Origin: Bipolaris cookei
Lineage: Eukaryota > Ascomycota > Dothideomycetes > Pleosporales > Pleosporaceae
Length of the DNA: 64,000 nt
Assembly: GCA_002286855.1 (NCBI GenBank)
Contig: NRSV01000039.1
Location: 124,001 to 188,000 of the forward strand
Direction: 5' to 3'
Positions 23,201 to 33,274 of the stretch are shown here, in pieces. The number at the start of each line of letters is the position of its first letter. Positions within the stretch are counted from its first letter, which is position 1. The position numbers and the translations under genes are program-made. The notes beneath the pieces were generated by a model. It ran no database searches and was not told where the DNA came from. It saw only the letters and a list, made by a program, of their open reading frames with translations.

Positions 23201-23859
23201 GCAGCCTGGCCTGGCAAGCTTGTGCAGGGGGTGATCCGCAGCTCTGCCGACTGACACCCCTGGCGCCCACTACCACGCGGATCTTATTATCAGAGCCACG
23301 GCCATATCGCAACCCGCAGCATCCAAGTCACAAAGCCGTCGACGTTAATCTTCACACTCTATACTGCCCGTTCGCAATTCCTTTTGTTTGTAAAGCATCG
23401 CCCTTCCCCGCCCTCTTTCGCAATCCCACACCCATCCTTCTCTCCTCTTCCACCTTCCCTGGTCGCCCGCTTCTTCATGGAACCGTACTACTGCCGTTCC
23501 TGCAGATAGCATTCCAACCTACGCCGGGTTAGCGTCTGGCGCAGGAAGGGCCCGCTGCTGAACCCTTGGGTTCCTCGGTCGGCCTTGTTGTACAGTCCAT
23601 TAATCCACCGCATACCGCACCCTCCCCTCTCCCCAAAAAGCAAAACACCGCCTACCCGCATGTGCTGTCGGCCCCGGTCCGCGATAGCAACAGACATGGT
23701 TTCGGCCTAAACCAGCGCCTATGCAAGATTTGGGATGACGCCGTCCGCGCGTACCGCGATTCAGTTCTTTCCACTCTGTCTCTCACTTTACTGAGTCGCG
23801 TCTACACTAGAACTGCAGCCACCAACTTTCCTTTCGGCACCCCGGCTTGCTCACGCATC
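20239..23859. other. Long divergent intergenic region
   Basis: This 3.6-kb space lies between two divergently oriented start codons. Many short overlapping open frames occur on both strands, none with recognisable protein character. It holds CA-rich runs (22118-22175), TATG/TACG-rich patches (about 21545-21560, 21685-21700, 22640-22670) and a homopolymeric C run at about 22280-22292. A pyrimidine-rich tract at 23400-23470 probably belongs to the promoter of the plus-strand gene. Confidence 0.4.
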
Positions 23860-26625
23860 ATGTCTCGCAACGACCGCGGACAGAAGAAGTTCTCCTTCCC
23901 ATTGCCTCGCCGCCCGCGAAGCAAACCGCAAAAGCCTCACACCGCCGCCGCCGCCGCCACCGACGACTACGACGACTACGACGACAGCACTCGCTCCACA
24001 CCACCCTCCATCCCCAGCTCCAGACGTCTGTCCCGTCACGACGAGACAATCAGTAAGGCGCATCAGATACTGGGCACTTCCAATTCTCTACATCATTCAA
24101 CGCCAGGCCAGTCACTACCGACACCAAACCCTGGATACATGTCACTTGTCATATCAGAAACAAGTGCAGGCTCACATCTGGACGACCGGAATACAGTATC
24201 AACAGCAGAGAGTGCAAGACGACCTGCCATGTCAAAACAACCATCATCAAATGTCCTGGGGCGGATATACACCGGGGAAAGAAAGTGGGGCTCTGATCAC
24301 ATCTCAACTGACTATCGACTACATCCTCAGGCATCGACCTCGACCCTTCGATCGCATTATGATGCGAAAAAATCTCCATTGTCCATTTCGCAACAAACAT
24401 CTGACTCGGCTATCCGAGACCGCGCGTTGAGAAGAGGCCGTACTCCGGTATTGACAGACAAGGGCTACGACGGCTATGTGGTGAGTGCAGCGTCACCCGT
24501 CATCCTGGATCAAGCAAGGAAAAAGAAAGAAAACAGAAAAAGCAAACCCGCTCGGCTCGATTTGTCGAGACTGTTTCCCAAGCCAAAAGACAATGGCAAT
24601 CAACGCCACGGCAACGCAATGCTCTCACCGACCAAGATGGTCAATTCGCCTGCTGCCATGTCAATGAATTCGGAATACTTCCATCACTCTCCATCAAGAG
24701 ATCGAACTCCACAGAAAGCGCCAAAATTATTACACAAGAATAACACCGGCCATTATAATACTTCAGGACGTCATGGAACAAGCCCGGTCCGCAAAATCGA
24801 GCGGGATGAGTATGACAATGCAAAAGTGCACGTACGTCGACCACCAAAGGGTGTTCAACATTGGTTCGATGCGCTCGAGGACGACAGTGAAGACAGCGCA
24901 GAGGAAATGCAAAAAGCCCCTGCTTCGCGGGCTGCCTACTCACATGGTGAAGTCAATCGTACTGCCTCTGTTGCTCAGACCTCCCAGCCAGCAGGGAATT
25001 CACTATTCGGTCCCCGATTGCAAAATTCAACAAACACGTACAAGAGGGACAGTTTTGCGCTCGAAGACATTGTCGATATCCGTCATATAACTTCGCCCAG
25101 CCAGTATTCGGTCAACACATATCACTCGCAGACCTCATCGAGGACCAAGGAGTCAGCACTTTCAAAGAAAAATCTTCAAGACTCAAGCGTCTTGTCGTTT
25201 TCTTCTTCAGAAGATGAAGGTGATACTAATCCAACAGAGTCTAGACAAACATTCAACCGTCAGAGCATGGATAGTTCCGACTACACTGGGGATATCGTAA
25301 TTGGACGCGCCCAAGCGTACGAAGTGCGTTCTTCGCACCATCGTCAGCATTCCGCCGGGAAGACGAGTACCCATTCGACATCCACAAACGCCGCAACAAT
25401 TGACATCATATATACGCCTGAGCCGCCCTTGCCTAACTATCGCTATTCGCGAAATCGCACCTACAGTGGTGGTAAACGATCCAGTCATGTGAGGCAGCCT
25501 TCTGTGATTCTTGAAGATGAGGATTGTCGCCCGAGGACCGCGTTCAATGAGCCCTTGTCACCATCGAGACGGAGTGTGGCGAGTTCCCGTACATCAGCCA
25601 GCGCACCGCAACCTTATTCTGATACATCGCGCAAATTCATGCAGGTCACCCCTGAGGAGGAGACTTTACTCGAACTGATGAGAAAGAAGCGTGCTGCTAT
25701 GCACAAACATTGTGGATCGCAGTCACAGTCCCGGGACCCCTCTGAGACAGGTTCTGTATGCACAATGGATACCAGGGCTAGAGAGCGCACATCGTCGAAC
25801 GCGTCTGTGCCGCATCAGCCATCTGCACGTGGCAGAGCAGCAAGGGTCGACGGTGCTATAGGCACAAGCCAGCTACGTGATAGCTCTGTGAGCGACGCTT
25901 GGTCAGACCGTCACCACTCTCCAGCCAGCCGAGGAAGGTCGCCTCGATGTCTTATTGCATCTTCAGAAACTTCACGCCTCCATTGTTCCCCGCCGCGTTC
26001 GCCTACGCCTGCTGAAAGCGGAACGTCACTTACGACCACTGACCATCCATCACCTTTACCATCTCCTATGACCCCTGGTCGTTATGTCGATGATTTGGGC
26101 GTCAATGTCAAAGTAGCAAATAGTGATACTAGCAACGAGCTGGATGAAATGTCGGCCTTGAACCAAGGTGTTGTTGGCGCGCCATTAGAGAACGGCAAGT
26201 CGGATTCATCTCGCGAGATCAGCGCGCACCGACGCCGTCGAACAGCATCTAGTGATGCGGATATGACATTCCCTGTCCCACCTACTCACGGTATCCGGGA
26301 CCTGACTCCAGTATCCGAGGCCTCGTCCCGCCCACCCAGCATTATTGAGCCAGCAGCCCCGAAACCCCAAAAGAGAGCCACGAGGCACATTAGTGAACTG
26401 GCCCTTGGAACCATAGAAACACGACAGCGGCAAAGCAGTGCTCCCTCAACTGCAACACGTACATCATCGCAAGGCTCAACGTATGTCAACAGTGCAGGCA
26501 AGACGAGATTGCGCCATCTAAGTCCCGATTGTATTACGAGCAATGCTCGAACCTCTACCGACAGTAGGAATAGCGTCAGCGATGATATCTTAGCCGCCTG
26601 GAACAGCTTGGGCGGAACATACTAA
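23860..26625 (+). CDS. Disordered Ser/Arg-rich protein of unknown function
   Basis: A single exon encodes 921 residues from ATG 23860. The frame is open for 98 more codons upstream but has no ATG, so this start is the natural one. The protein starts MSRNDRGQKKFSFPLPRRPR, contains a short Ala run and a D-D-Y-D-D-Y-D-D acidic patch, and is then low-complexity with many S-P, R-S and T-P sites. A more conserved-looking block, V-Q-H-W-F-D-A-L-E-D-D-S-E-D, lies near residue 330, and another, E-E-T-L-L-E-L-M-R-K-K-R-A-A-M, near residue 604. I recognise no enzyme or binding domain. The size and phospho-site density suggest a scaffold or regulator, but that is a guess. Confidence 0.75.
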   Translation: MSRNDRGQKKFSFPLPRRPRSKPQKPHTAAAAATDDYDDYDDSTRSTPPSIPSSRRLSRHDETISKAHQILGTSNSLHHSTPGQSLPTPNPGYMSLVISETSAGSHLDDRNTVSTAESARRPAMSKQPSSNVLGRIYTGERKWGSDHISTDYRLHPQASTSTLRSHYDAKKSPLSISQQTSDSAIRDRALRRGRTPVLTDKGYDGYVVSAASPVILDQARKKKENRKSKPARLDLSRLFPKPKDNGNQRHGNAMLSPTKMVNSPAAMSMNSEYFHHSPSRDRTPQKAPKLLHKNNTGHYNTSGRHGTSPVRKIERDEYDNAKVHVRRPPKGVQHWFDALEDDSEDSAEEMQKAPASRAAYSHGEVNRTASVAQTSQPAGNSLFGPRLQNSTNTYKRDSFALEDIVDIRHITSPSQYSVNTYHSQTSSRTKESALSKKNLQDSSVLSFSSSEDEGDTNPTESRQTFNRQSMDSSDYTGDIVIGRAQAYEVRSSHHRQHSAGKTSTHSTSTNAATIDIIYTPEPPLPNYRYSRNRTYSGGKRSSHVRQPSVILEDEDCRPRTAFNEPLSPSRRSVASSRTSASAPQPYSDTSRKFMQVTPEEETLLELMRKKRAAMHKHCGSQSQSRDPSETGSVCTMDTRARERTSSNASVPHQPSARGRAARVDGAIGTSQLRDSSVSDAWSDRHHSPASRGRSPRCLIASSETSRLHCSPPRSPTPAESGTSLTTTDHPSPLPSPMTPGRYVDDLGVNVKVANSDTSNELDEMSALNQGVVGAPLENGKSDSSREISAHRRRRTASSDADMTFPVPPTHGIRDLTPVSEASSRPPSIIEPAAPKPQKRATRHISELALGTIETRQRQSSAPSTATRTSSQGSTYVNSAGKTRLRHLSPDCITSNARTSTDSRNSVSDDILAAWNSLGGTY

Positions 26626-26884
26626 TTTCGCTAACTTGTTGTATCTTTTCGGACATCCTGTACATGATTTACACTATTTCCTGTATATTAATTTCCTTTT
26701 GTTTGCATGAAACCTTTCCCTTTTAAGGATTAGTCTTCTCATCTGTCTTCTATCTCTATGTTTTTTCTTTACGCATTGCGGCCTTATACCTATGACCAAT
26801 CTTGTATTCAAATCTAGTTATAAGCTTTGAGATCTACGACGACGTAATATCCATTTGTTGTCTTTGACATCTAGAACTCATATA

Positions 26885-26929
26885 ACATGTTTTACGAGCG
26901 AGTGAGCCCCCCTATTGACTTTGCGCACC
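26885..26929 (+). repeat. Left terminal inverted repeat of the pogo-type element
   Basis: 45 bp, pairing with 28329-28373. Six of the seven or so differences between the arms are transitions. Confidence 0.92.
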
Positions 26930-26948
26930 GCTCTTGTTGTAATCTACA

Positions 26949-28269
26949 ATGGCTCCACGAAATCTATCTAAACACCTCTCTCACGACGCTGATATACACC
27001 TTACATTATCTGCTCTTAACACAACCCAAATTCAAACTAAGAGACGCGCTGCAGCTACGTTCAATATCTCTCGCGCTACTCTTCACCGCCGACGCGCTGG
27101 CAGGCCTCCCCCACGCGATTGCCAGCCTAACTTAAAGAAGCTTACTAAGCTAGAAGACGCGGTGATGATACTTAACCATATACCTGATCTAGATCTACGT
27201 GGATTTGCGCCTACCTACGCAGCTGTGCGCGATATGGCCCATAGACTGTTGGCTGCGCGCGGCGCTGGCCAAGTCGCTGTCCACTGGCCACGCAACTTTG
27301 TCAAGCGTATAGACAGACTTACAACGCGTTTTAATCGAGCGTATGATAGGCAGAGAGCTGTCTGTGAAGATCCAGTCTTAATCAAGAGCTGGCTTGAGCT
27401 TGTAGAGCAGACAAAGGCCAAGTACAGCATCTATAATAAAAACGTCTATAACTTCGACGAAGCTGGCTTTATGATAGGCGACATAACCACTCAGCTTGTC
27501 GTTACAGCGCCCGAAAGAAGAGGCCCGACTAAAGGCTATTCAGCCAGGCAATCGTAAGTGGGTGGCGTTGATCGCTGCGATCAACGCAGCTGGCTAGGCA
27601 GTCCCACCGTTTCTCATCTTTGCTGGCCACCATCATCTATCTGCCTGGTACGAGGAAGCAGATATCCCACGCGACTGAGCGATCGCAGTCAGTGAAACTA
27701 GCTGGACGAACAACGAGCTAGGTGTTGCATGGCTAAAGCACTTTAACGCTCACACAAAGACTCACGTTGTCAGCACACGTCGCCTGCTTGTTCTTGACGG
27801 CCATGAAAGCCACTAATCTCCCAAGCTCCAAGAGTCTTGCAAGGAAAACAATATACACGAGCTTGAAGCCCAATCAATGCTAATAAGTAGCTGCTTACAA
27901 CGTCATAAAAGCTCATCACTAGCTTCGATTATCGCGGCGATTGGCCAGCTTAAGAAGGAAGCAGAGATAATGATGCTTTCGGCTGAGCTAATGCGCGAAC
28001 AGATCGCCAGCCTTGAGAAGGCTAATGAGGCAGCCACAAAACGTAGGCAGCGTAGAAAGAAGCGGATACAGAAGCTTGGAGTGCTTACAAAGGGAGTTGG
28101 CGAGGATATAATCGCTCAACGCGAGGTTGATGAGCAGATTGCTTGCGAGGAGCGTCAGGGAGGAGAGCGATCAGGTATCAGCCGCCGGGCTCTTACGCGC
28201 TGCAGCAGGTGCAAAGAGACTGGCTATAACTCACGTACCTGTAGAAAAGACACTCTGTGTGCTGCTTAA
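26949..28269 (+). pseudogene. Pogo/Fot1 transposase, broken
   Basis: The first 203 codons (26949-27557) are intact: an N-terminal psq-type helix-turn-helix, then a Cenp-B-type DNA-binding part, and the start of the DDE domain with the first catalytic Asp in Y-N-F-D-E-A-G-F (27456). A one-base shift near 27530-27540 moves the frame. After it come in-frame stops TAG 27595, TGA 27676 and TAA 27814; the second Asp (V-L-D-G-H, 27796) is still readable. Near 27855 the sequence jumps to a C-terminal coiled, Lys-rich part, so the segment with the third Asp is deleted. The end carries a zinc-knuckle-like C-x2-C-x4-Y-x4-C, where the usual His is Tyr. Confidence 0.88.
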
Positions 28270-28328
28270 TCTACTATATCAATACATATTATAATGATTA
28301 TGATGTGGTGCAGCTACACACTTTCAGA

Positions 28329-28373
28329 GGTGCGCAAAGTTGGTGGGGTGGCTCACACGCTTGTAAAACACGT
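28329..28373 (-). repeat. Right terminal inverted repeat of the pogo-type element
   Basis: 45 bp, reverse complement of the left arm at 38 of 45 positions, followed directly by the TA duplication. Confidence 0.92.
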
Positions 28374-28448
28374 TAAGTAAAATCTTGTATTATTACTACT
28401 TTGAAGCTTCATGAGGATTGAATTGTAGTATAAAGCTACGATATACAT

Positions 28449-28732
28449 CTATTCCTTCTTGTAACCGGTGTATGCACCGTAACCGCCTGCGGGAGGTGGA
28501 TACGTGCCGTACGACGCGTACTCAGCAGGGGGGTTCGGGTTATCAACAGGAGACCCCGTCACTCCCTCATATTTTCCTTAATATCTGTTAGTCAAGAGAG
28601 ATCTCTACCGCAACTTAAGTTCCGCGCGGTCATAATTGCGCTGCCCTTACCATAGCTCTGATATTGACCCTGAGCGACTGGTGCCGCAAGAGCGCACGAG
28701 GCAAAGGCAAGTATAGCGACAAAAGACTTCAT
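28449..28732 (-). CDS. Small secreted Tyr-rich repeat protein
   Basis: Two exons on the minus strand, 28651-28732 and 28449-28576, with a 74-bp intron (GTAAGG...AAG), give 69 residues. Residues 1-16 (MKSFVAILAFASCALA) are a clear signal peptide with an A-x-A cleavage site. The mature part of about 53 residues has no Cys but nine Tyr, all in three copies of Y-x2-Y-x2-Y: YQSYGKY, YASYGTY and YGAYTGY, separated by Pro/Gly/Asn-rich linkers. It ends in Lys-Lys-Glu. There is no Kex2-type Lys-Arg site. A TATA-like box lies 115 bp upstream of the ATG. It starts 1.13 kb from the divergent UstYa-family gene. The role is unknown: effector, wall protein or modified peptide precursor are options. Confidence 0.75.
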
Positions 28733-29862
28733 GATTATTTTGATAGAGTATTTCGAAACGTCTGTGGAGTTTTTATGAATGAGATGGAAGTGGTTTAATC
28801 AGTTGGGTGATTTGTAAAAACGACAAAGCAGGCGTGGAAAGTGTCGTTTTTATACATCACTGGAGCTACGATATCCACGTATCTACGTACTTACAAGATT
28901 CGCTTAAGACAAACTGTATTCGCTTAAATTTCTTTCATTGAATTCAGTGTCAGAGCTGAGCCTACGGACTAACTAGTCTGTAGAGAAAAAAAAGCCACTG
29001 ATGATCTCATAAATCGCTCTCTTGTGGGTTTATTGTGCGGTCGAGATTGTGAGCTGGAGAGGGCTAAAGACCCTACTTCGCGAGCGCCAGCGCCACTCGC
29101 TTTTTCGAGGCCTATCACGAAGGTACGCAATGTCAATAGTACGAGTGCCTGATGATTACAGATCTAAAGGATACCTGCGCTCCACATGCGAACTGCAAGC
29201 TTTGCGGCATATGATCAGTTTCTTTTCATCCGATTGGTACCACATCAGGGCTTGATAATTGTCTATTGGCATTCTATTCGACTACTGTGAGCCAGGTTGG
29301 CATGTTGACTGTGACAAAGTGGCGGTATACGATTCGTTGTTGAACTTTCAAACAACTTGTAGGGTCACCCCGTCAGATAATTTCCGGGAATGTACCCCAC
29401 GTAGCCGCATCATATCCCGCATCTCATCGGTCTCATTTGCCTGCAAATTATGACTTTGTGCTTCCACTTGATATGTGCTCTTGGAGTGGTGCGTCCATGT
29501 TATTGATTTTTTTTTGGCCCGAACTTGACTATATGTCATCCAATATAGAATTGGCATATGCCATGAGGTATTATCTCAAATGTTAAACGAAGCAATGCAG
29601 AAGTGCCACTGAGGCTAATTCAGCCCTATACGCCACTGGTGACCGTGAATGGACAATGCCTCATGAGTCGAATTCAGCTGATGCGGGGTATTCCGGGAGA
29701 AGCTGAAATACTATTTCTGGGCAAAGATAACGCTATACAGATACAATCTTGCATAATTTAATGGTGAGGCAAATAGTCGTATCATGTGCTGTTGGATTAA
29801 TTCATCCACATGTTCTGCTAACTGCTTCATCTATCTCGTTCACCCACGCCATCTCTGCGACC
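28733..29862. promoter_or_regulatory. Divergent intergenic region, Tyr-rich secreted protein / UstYa gene
   Basis: This 1.13-kb region separates two outward-pointing start codons. A TATA-like sequence for the minus-strand gene lies at 28847-28854. Short open frames (such as 29022-29255) look random. Alternative in-frame ATGs for the UstYa protein are at 29761 and 29875. Confidence 0.45.
28847..28854 (-). promoter_or_regulatory. TATA-like box of the Tyr-rich secreted protein gene
   Basis: Reads TATAAAAA on the minus strand, 115 bp before the ATG at 28732, a usual distance for a strongly regulated fungal gene. Confidence 0.5.
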
Positions 29863-30958
29863 ATGATTTCTAATATGTCCAGCTTCGGTCTGGGAAAAGT
29901 TTCTGATACAGAGAATACCATACAAGCAGAAGACTGTGAAAAACTTCTTGCAGAGAGCGCTCGATCGTCACTTGAATCATGGCCCGCACCACCAGCACCA
30001 CAAGGTTTGTCCTGGAAGATGGCAACTTGTATCATCTGCTTCACGGCAGTCTTTTCTGCCACATTTGGAGCGTTGATATTCAGGCTCCGACAACCGGATG
30101 CCGATGCTTTCTGTGCGAGGCTTACTTCAAAGTACTGTACGTCTAGAAAAGCTTCTGGTGGGAAGATACTCTACTGAAGTCCACCAGCACCTATAATGCA
30201 AGACGTTGGTATTACATACAAGCAGTTGCAGTTCAACGGCTCGCTTCTGGCATCTAATCCATATCGGTTAGACGCAGGTCCTGAAGTTGATGCAGCGTGG
30301 AAATCGTTGGGTGTAGACTGTAAGTGGACTAAGTTATGAAGGCATCACCCGCTGAACATCAGTACAGACCATGCGGTGAGGATACCGACAAACAAGGCAA
30401 AGCAATCTGGCCTTGCACTAGATCAAGTCAAGATCAAGGAAGGATATGGCGGTGGATACCCCGCGCACGTAGAGGGGTTGCACCATCTACATTGCTTGGT
30501 ATGTCCTATCAGGCACGCTTTAGCAGCCAATACTCATTCAGGTTTAGAACTTGTTGCGCAAATCTCTAGCCTGGAATATCGATTACTATCAAAAGCAAGG
30601 CCAGGGGCCTTTCTCCAACGACGCAAATATCCTAAAACACCACGCCAGTGAGTACCAAATGCTTGTATGTACAGCAAAGTATACACAGCTCACAACTTCA
30701 TTAGCACATTGCCTCGATATCCTGCGACAGCAACTCATGTGTGTCATGGATGTCGGGGTTCTTGGCCAAGTGTGGTACCAGCCGCCTGGCAAACCGTTAC
30801 AAGCATTTGTCGATTTCAATACCATCCACACGTGTCGTAACTTCGATACAATCCGAGACTGGGCGGAGAAGCACCAGTTGCCAGGTGTAGAAGAGACCCC
30901 AGTCGATTTTCTCGCTTTACCAAAGGAGGGCGACCGGATTTATCACGAAGTCCCCTAA
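29863..30958 (+). CDS. UstYa/DUF3328 family membrane oxidase
   Basis: Five exons, 29863-30131, 30180-30319, 30368-30498, 30548-30647 and 30705-30958, give 297 residues. One transmembrane helix lies near residues 53-73. The lumenal part contains F-N-G-S-L, P-E-V-D-A-A-W, Y-H-A-V-R-I-P and both family signatures H-x-x-H-C: H175-H-L-H-C179 and H212-A-T-H-C216, the second formed across a splice junction. Both are intact, so the enzyme may be active. Known members act in fungal dikaritin RiPP pathways (oxidative cyclisation at Tyr side chains) and in some other secondary pathways. No other cluster enzyme is adjacent. The exon 1 donor (GTACTG) is the least certain join; the start could be 29875. 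Confidence 0.88.
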
Positions 30959-31002
30959 CATAACTACATGGTTCGGTGGTGATATGTGCAGCAATCCATG
31001 TA

Positions 31003-31770
31003 TTACCAAAAGGGCTCAATATTATCTAGTGTCGCCCACTCGTCGCCATCATCGCTCCAATCTTTCCATACATCTTTTGGAACTATATCTAGACGCCCAC
31101 AACGAAGCATCGCAAAGTCCACATCAAAGGAATATGCTTTAAATGTTTCGCCCAAGGTGCGAGCATGGTTCATAAGGTCGAATTTGTACATACGTACTAT
31201 TCTCACAGCTGCACGAACAAAACGTTCTCTCTGTGCCTCGCTGTCCCAAACGTCTTCTGTCAGCATCATGATCATGCGTGAGATGTTGGGAAAACTCCGC
31301 AAAACATTGGACAGACTGCCGTCTCGAAACCCGTGTAGAACGACTTTGGTTATGGCAATTGTTCTCAGCTTTGTTGGCTCGCAGCCATTCGCAAGAAGAA
31401 AATGAGCCAATAAGCCCACTTCTGGTGAATTATCGTAGTGTTTCGCGCGCGGCTCTTGGAGCTGAAGTAGTAGAATGTCTGTGTCGACACGGAAATAGAA
31501 ATCGTCACAACTGGTTCCTGCGAGTCCAGCAGGGAGGCGGACAATGTGGTTCGCCTTGGTGGCCTGATAAAGAGCTTCTGCACGTGACTCCCGGCACAGA
31601 TTCACGGCGATGGGAGCCGGGCTGGGGCAATACCGTGGGCAAAAGTGCTGTTCGTCGTGCCCCTCATCGTGAGGCTTAGTTTCCAAAGCCACTAGTCGAG
31701 GTGGCTCGTTGAAGTATACGCTGGCCCAAATGTGTAAGCGGAGTTCTTTGGGCAGCAATGACATGGCCAT
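31003..31770 (-). CDS. 2EXR-domain protein
   Basis: A single exon of 255 residues on the minus strand, starting at a true ATG (MAMSLLPKELRLHIW). The N-terminal L-P-K-E-L-R-L-x-I-W ... P-P-R-L-V pattern and the later I-A-V-N-L-C-R-E-S-R-A-E-A block are typical of the fungal 2EXR family, which is greatly expanded in filamentous ascomycetes and has no known biochemical role. Its stop lies only 44 bp from the stop of the convergent UstYa gene, so the transcripts probably overlap at the 3' ends. Confidence 0.82.
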   Translation of the reverse strand: MAMSLLPKELRLHIWASVYFNEPPRLVALETKPHDEGHDEQHFCPRYCPSPAPIAVNLCRESRAEALYQATKANHIVRLPAGLAGTSCDDFYFRVDTDILLLQLQEPRAKHYDNSPEVGLLAHFLLANGCEPTKLRTIAITKVVLHGFRDGSLSNVLRSFPNISRMIMMLTEDVWDSEAQRERFVRAAVRIVRMYKFDLMNHARTLGETFKAYSFDVDFAMLRCGRLDIVPKDVWKDWSDDGDEWATLDNIEPFW

Positions 31771-33274
31771 GTCTATACTAGTAGTAGTAGTAGCGGCAAT
31801 GAAGCGGGGGGTGGGGGGTTGAGTAGAACGGTGTTCTAGAGGGTTCGGAGACTACCGAATCTGGACGTCACGTGTTAGTGCGTCTTTCCAGCCATCCCCA
31901 ACATCTGAGTTTGTGACATTATGAGTCCACTCCACTTTGCTACACAAGCTGCGGACACTTTACTTGATACCGTTAACTATCCTCCATGCACATATATGTA
32001 TGTACGCCGGCAGCGAAAAATGTTTGTTGGTCTGGAGGATACCGTTTGTCTCGGCGTCAAAGTTTTTCTCGGTCTAAAGTCGCGGTATGTCTGGAAATAC
32101 GATGGCCACGGCGGTGTACTTGGTGGAGATGCGACCACAGGTTCGACCATGTTGTGCTCCCCCCGTGTCCCCGCGCTAGAGACACTCCGTCCAGAAGATC
32201 ATTCCGCTTCTATGCAATGGGGGCTATGTGGCACAGCCCCATGACGAGTCATTGTAAAAAAGCAACCGTCTTGTCGCGACGTCGTGTCGAAATGTTGAGG
32301 CCGGTTGAGCACTGTCGACAGCTGGGCACGGTGCTCTGCATATAGAATGTCTACACGGGAGACGCATGTCCAGGATGAGCCTGCAGGCTACATGGGCAGC
32401 AAGACAAGCGGAGCGGGGAGCGCCCTGGAGTACTTAGTACTCAGTTCTTGATGAGGCTCTAGGTGGATTCGCGACGGGTGTCCCACTGGAGTCCCACTGG
32501 AGAAATGGACGGCGCCAAAGCGTGTGGAGTTGTTGGTCGCGCGACCCGCTGTATGTGAAGTCACACTGACATAGGCGCGGATGCGATGCCGGGCAAAAGG
32601 TCTAGTTTTGTTGGCATTGGGCTTGATCGACGATTCGGAGAGCGTTCAATGGCTTGCCTCTGGGGCTCGGGGGAGGCTGAAAGATTTGAGGCTCCATGTG
32701 ACAAGGCTGGGCATCTTTGCAGCCGCGTTGTTGGCCGTGGAGCTCTTCCCCTTCCCCCGCTTTAAAGCCAAAATCACCCCTCTTCCAGCGTCATACGGCA
32801 GACACCGCACAGCAACGGCACGTGTCTTGACCCCGACGACTGCCGATTAACCACCGAACCCTCCCGTCTTCTACCTACGATGCTCTCCCTGCGATCTACT
32901 CTCTACCACTTTACCTTCAATCCGTGAATTCGAGTTCCCTTGCTCCGGCCTTTTCTTGTCGCAAGAGCTTTTTGTTGCTGCGTGCCCGAGGACCAAGGCC
33001 GTTCTTCACACATAACAACTCATACACATCTCTGCACGAATATCATAAAGCATTTGATATATCGTGCGGCCTAATCGACGTCGCCAAAAATTCTTTCATA
33101 CCTCGACTGCGCCCAAGATCGCTGTCATTGCCCAGTCCTAGAAAGCGACGCCGCCGAGTAACCACTGCATCTATCGCGCTTATCCCACAGCTTCGATCGC
33201 AAACGGAAGGCCCTTCTCGCATTAGAGGATCGACCTGCGCATACAATTGCAAGCAGAAAAATAAAGTTTACAGA
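31771..33274. promoter_or_regulatory. Divergent intergenic region before GUT1
   Basis: This 1.5-kb stretch lies between the 2EXR gene start and the GUT1 start. It holds a (TAG)5 microsatellite at 31779-31793 and a TATG patch at about 31990-32005. The GUT1 leader contains a short upstream open frame at 32880-32927. The frame upstream of the GUT1 ATG is open from about 32924 but has no ATG. No other gene was recognised. Confidence 0.45.
32880..32927 (+). other. Candidate 15-codon upstream open reading frame of GUT1
   Basis: It starts at ATG 32880 and ends at TGA 32925-32927, 347 bp before the GUT1 ATG. No further ATG occurs between it and the main start, as far as I can read. Whether it is in the transcript depends on the transcription start, which I cannot see. 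Confidence 0.4.

Larger units (their letters stand above)
26885..28373 (+). mobile_element. Pogo/Fot1-type DNA transposon, inactive, internally deleted
   Basis: This 1,489-bp element is bounded by 45-bp terminal inverted repeats (26885-26929 and 28329-28373; 38 of 45 positions match) and flanked by TA at 26883-26884 and 28374-28375, the target duplication of the Tc1/mariner/pogo superfamily. Inside is one broken transposase reading frame in plus orientation. Fot1-like elements are usually about 1.9 kb, so several hundred bases are missing. It sits 260 bp after the stop of the disordered-protein gene. Confidence 0.92.
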
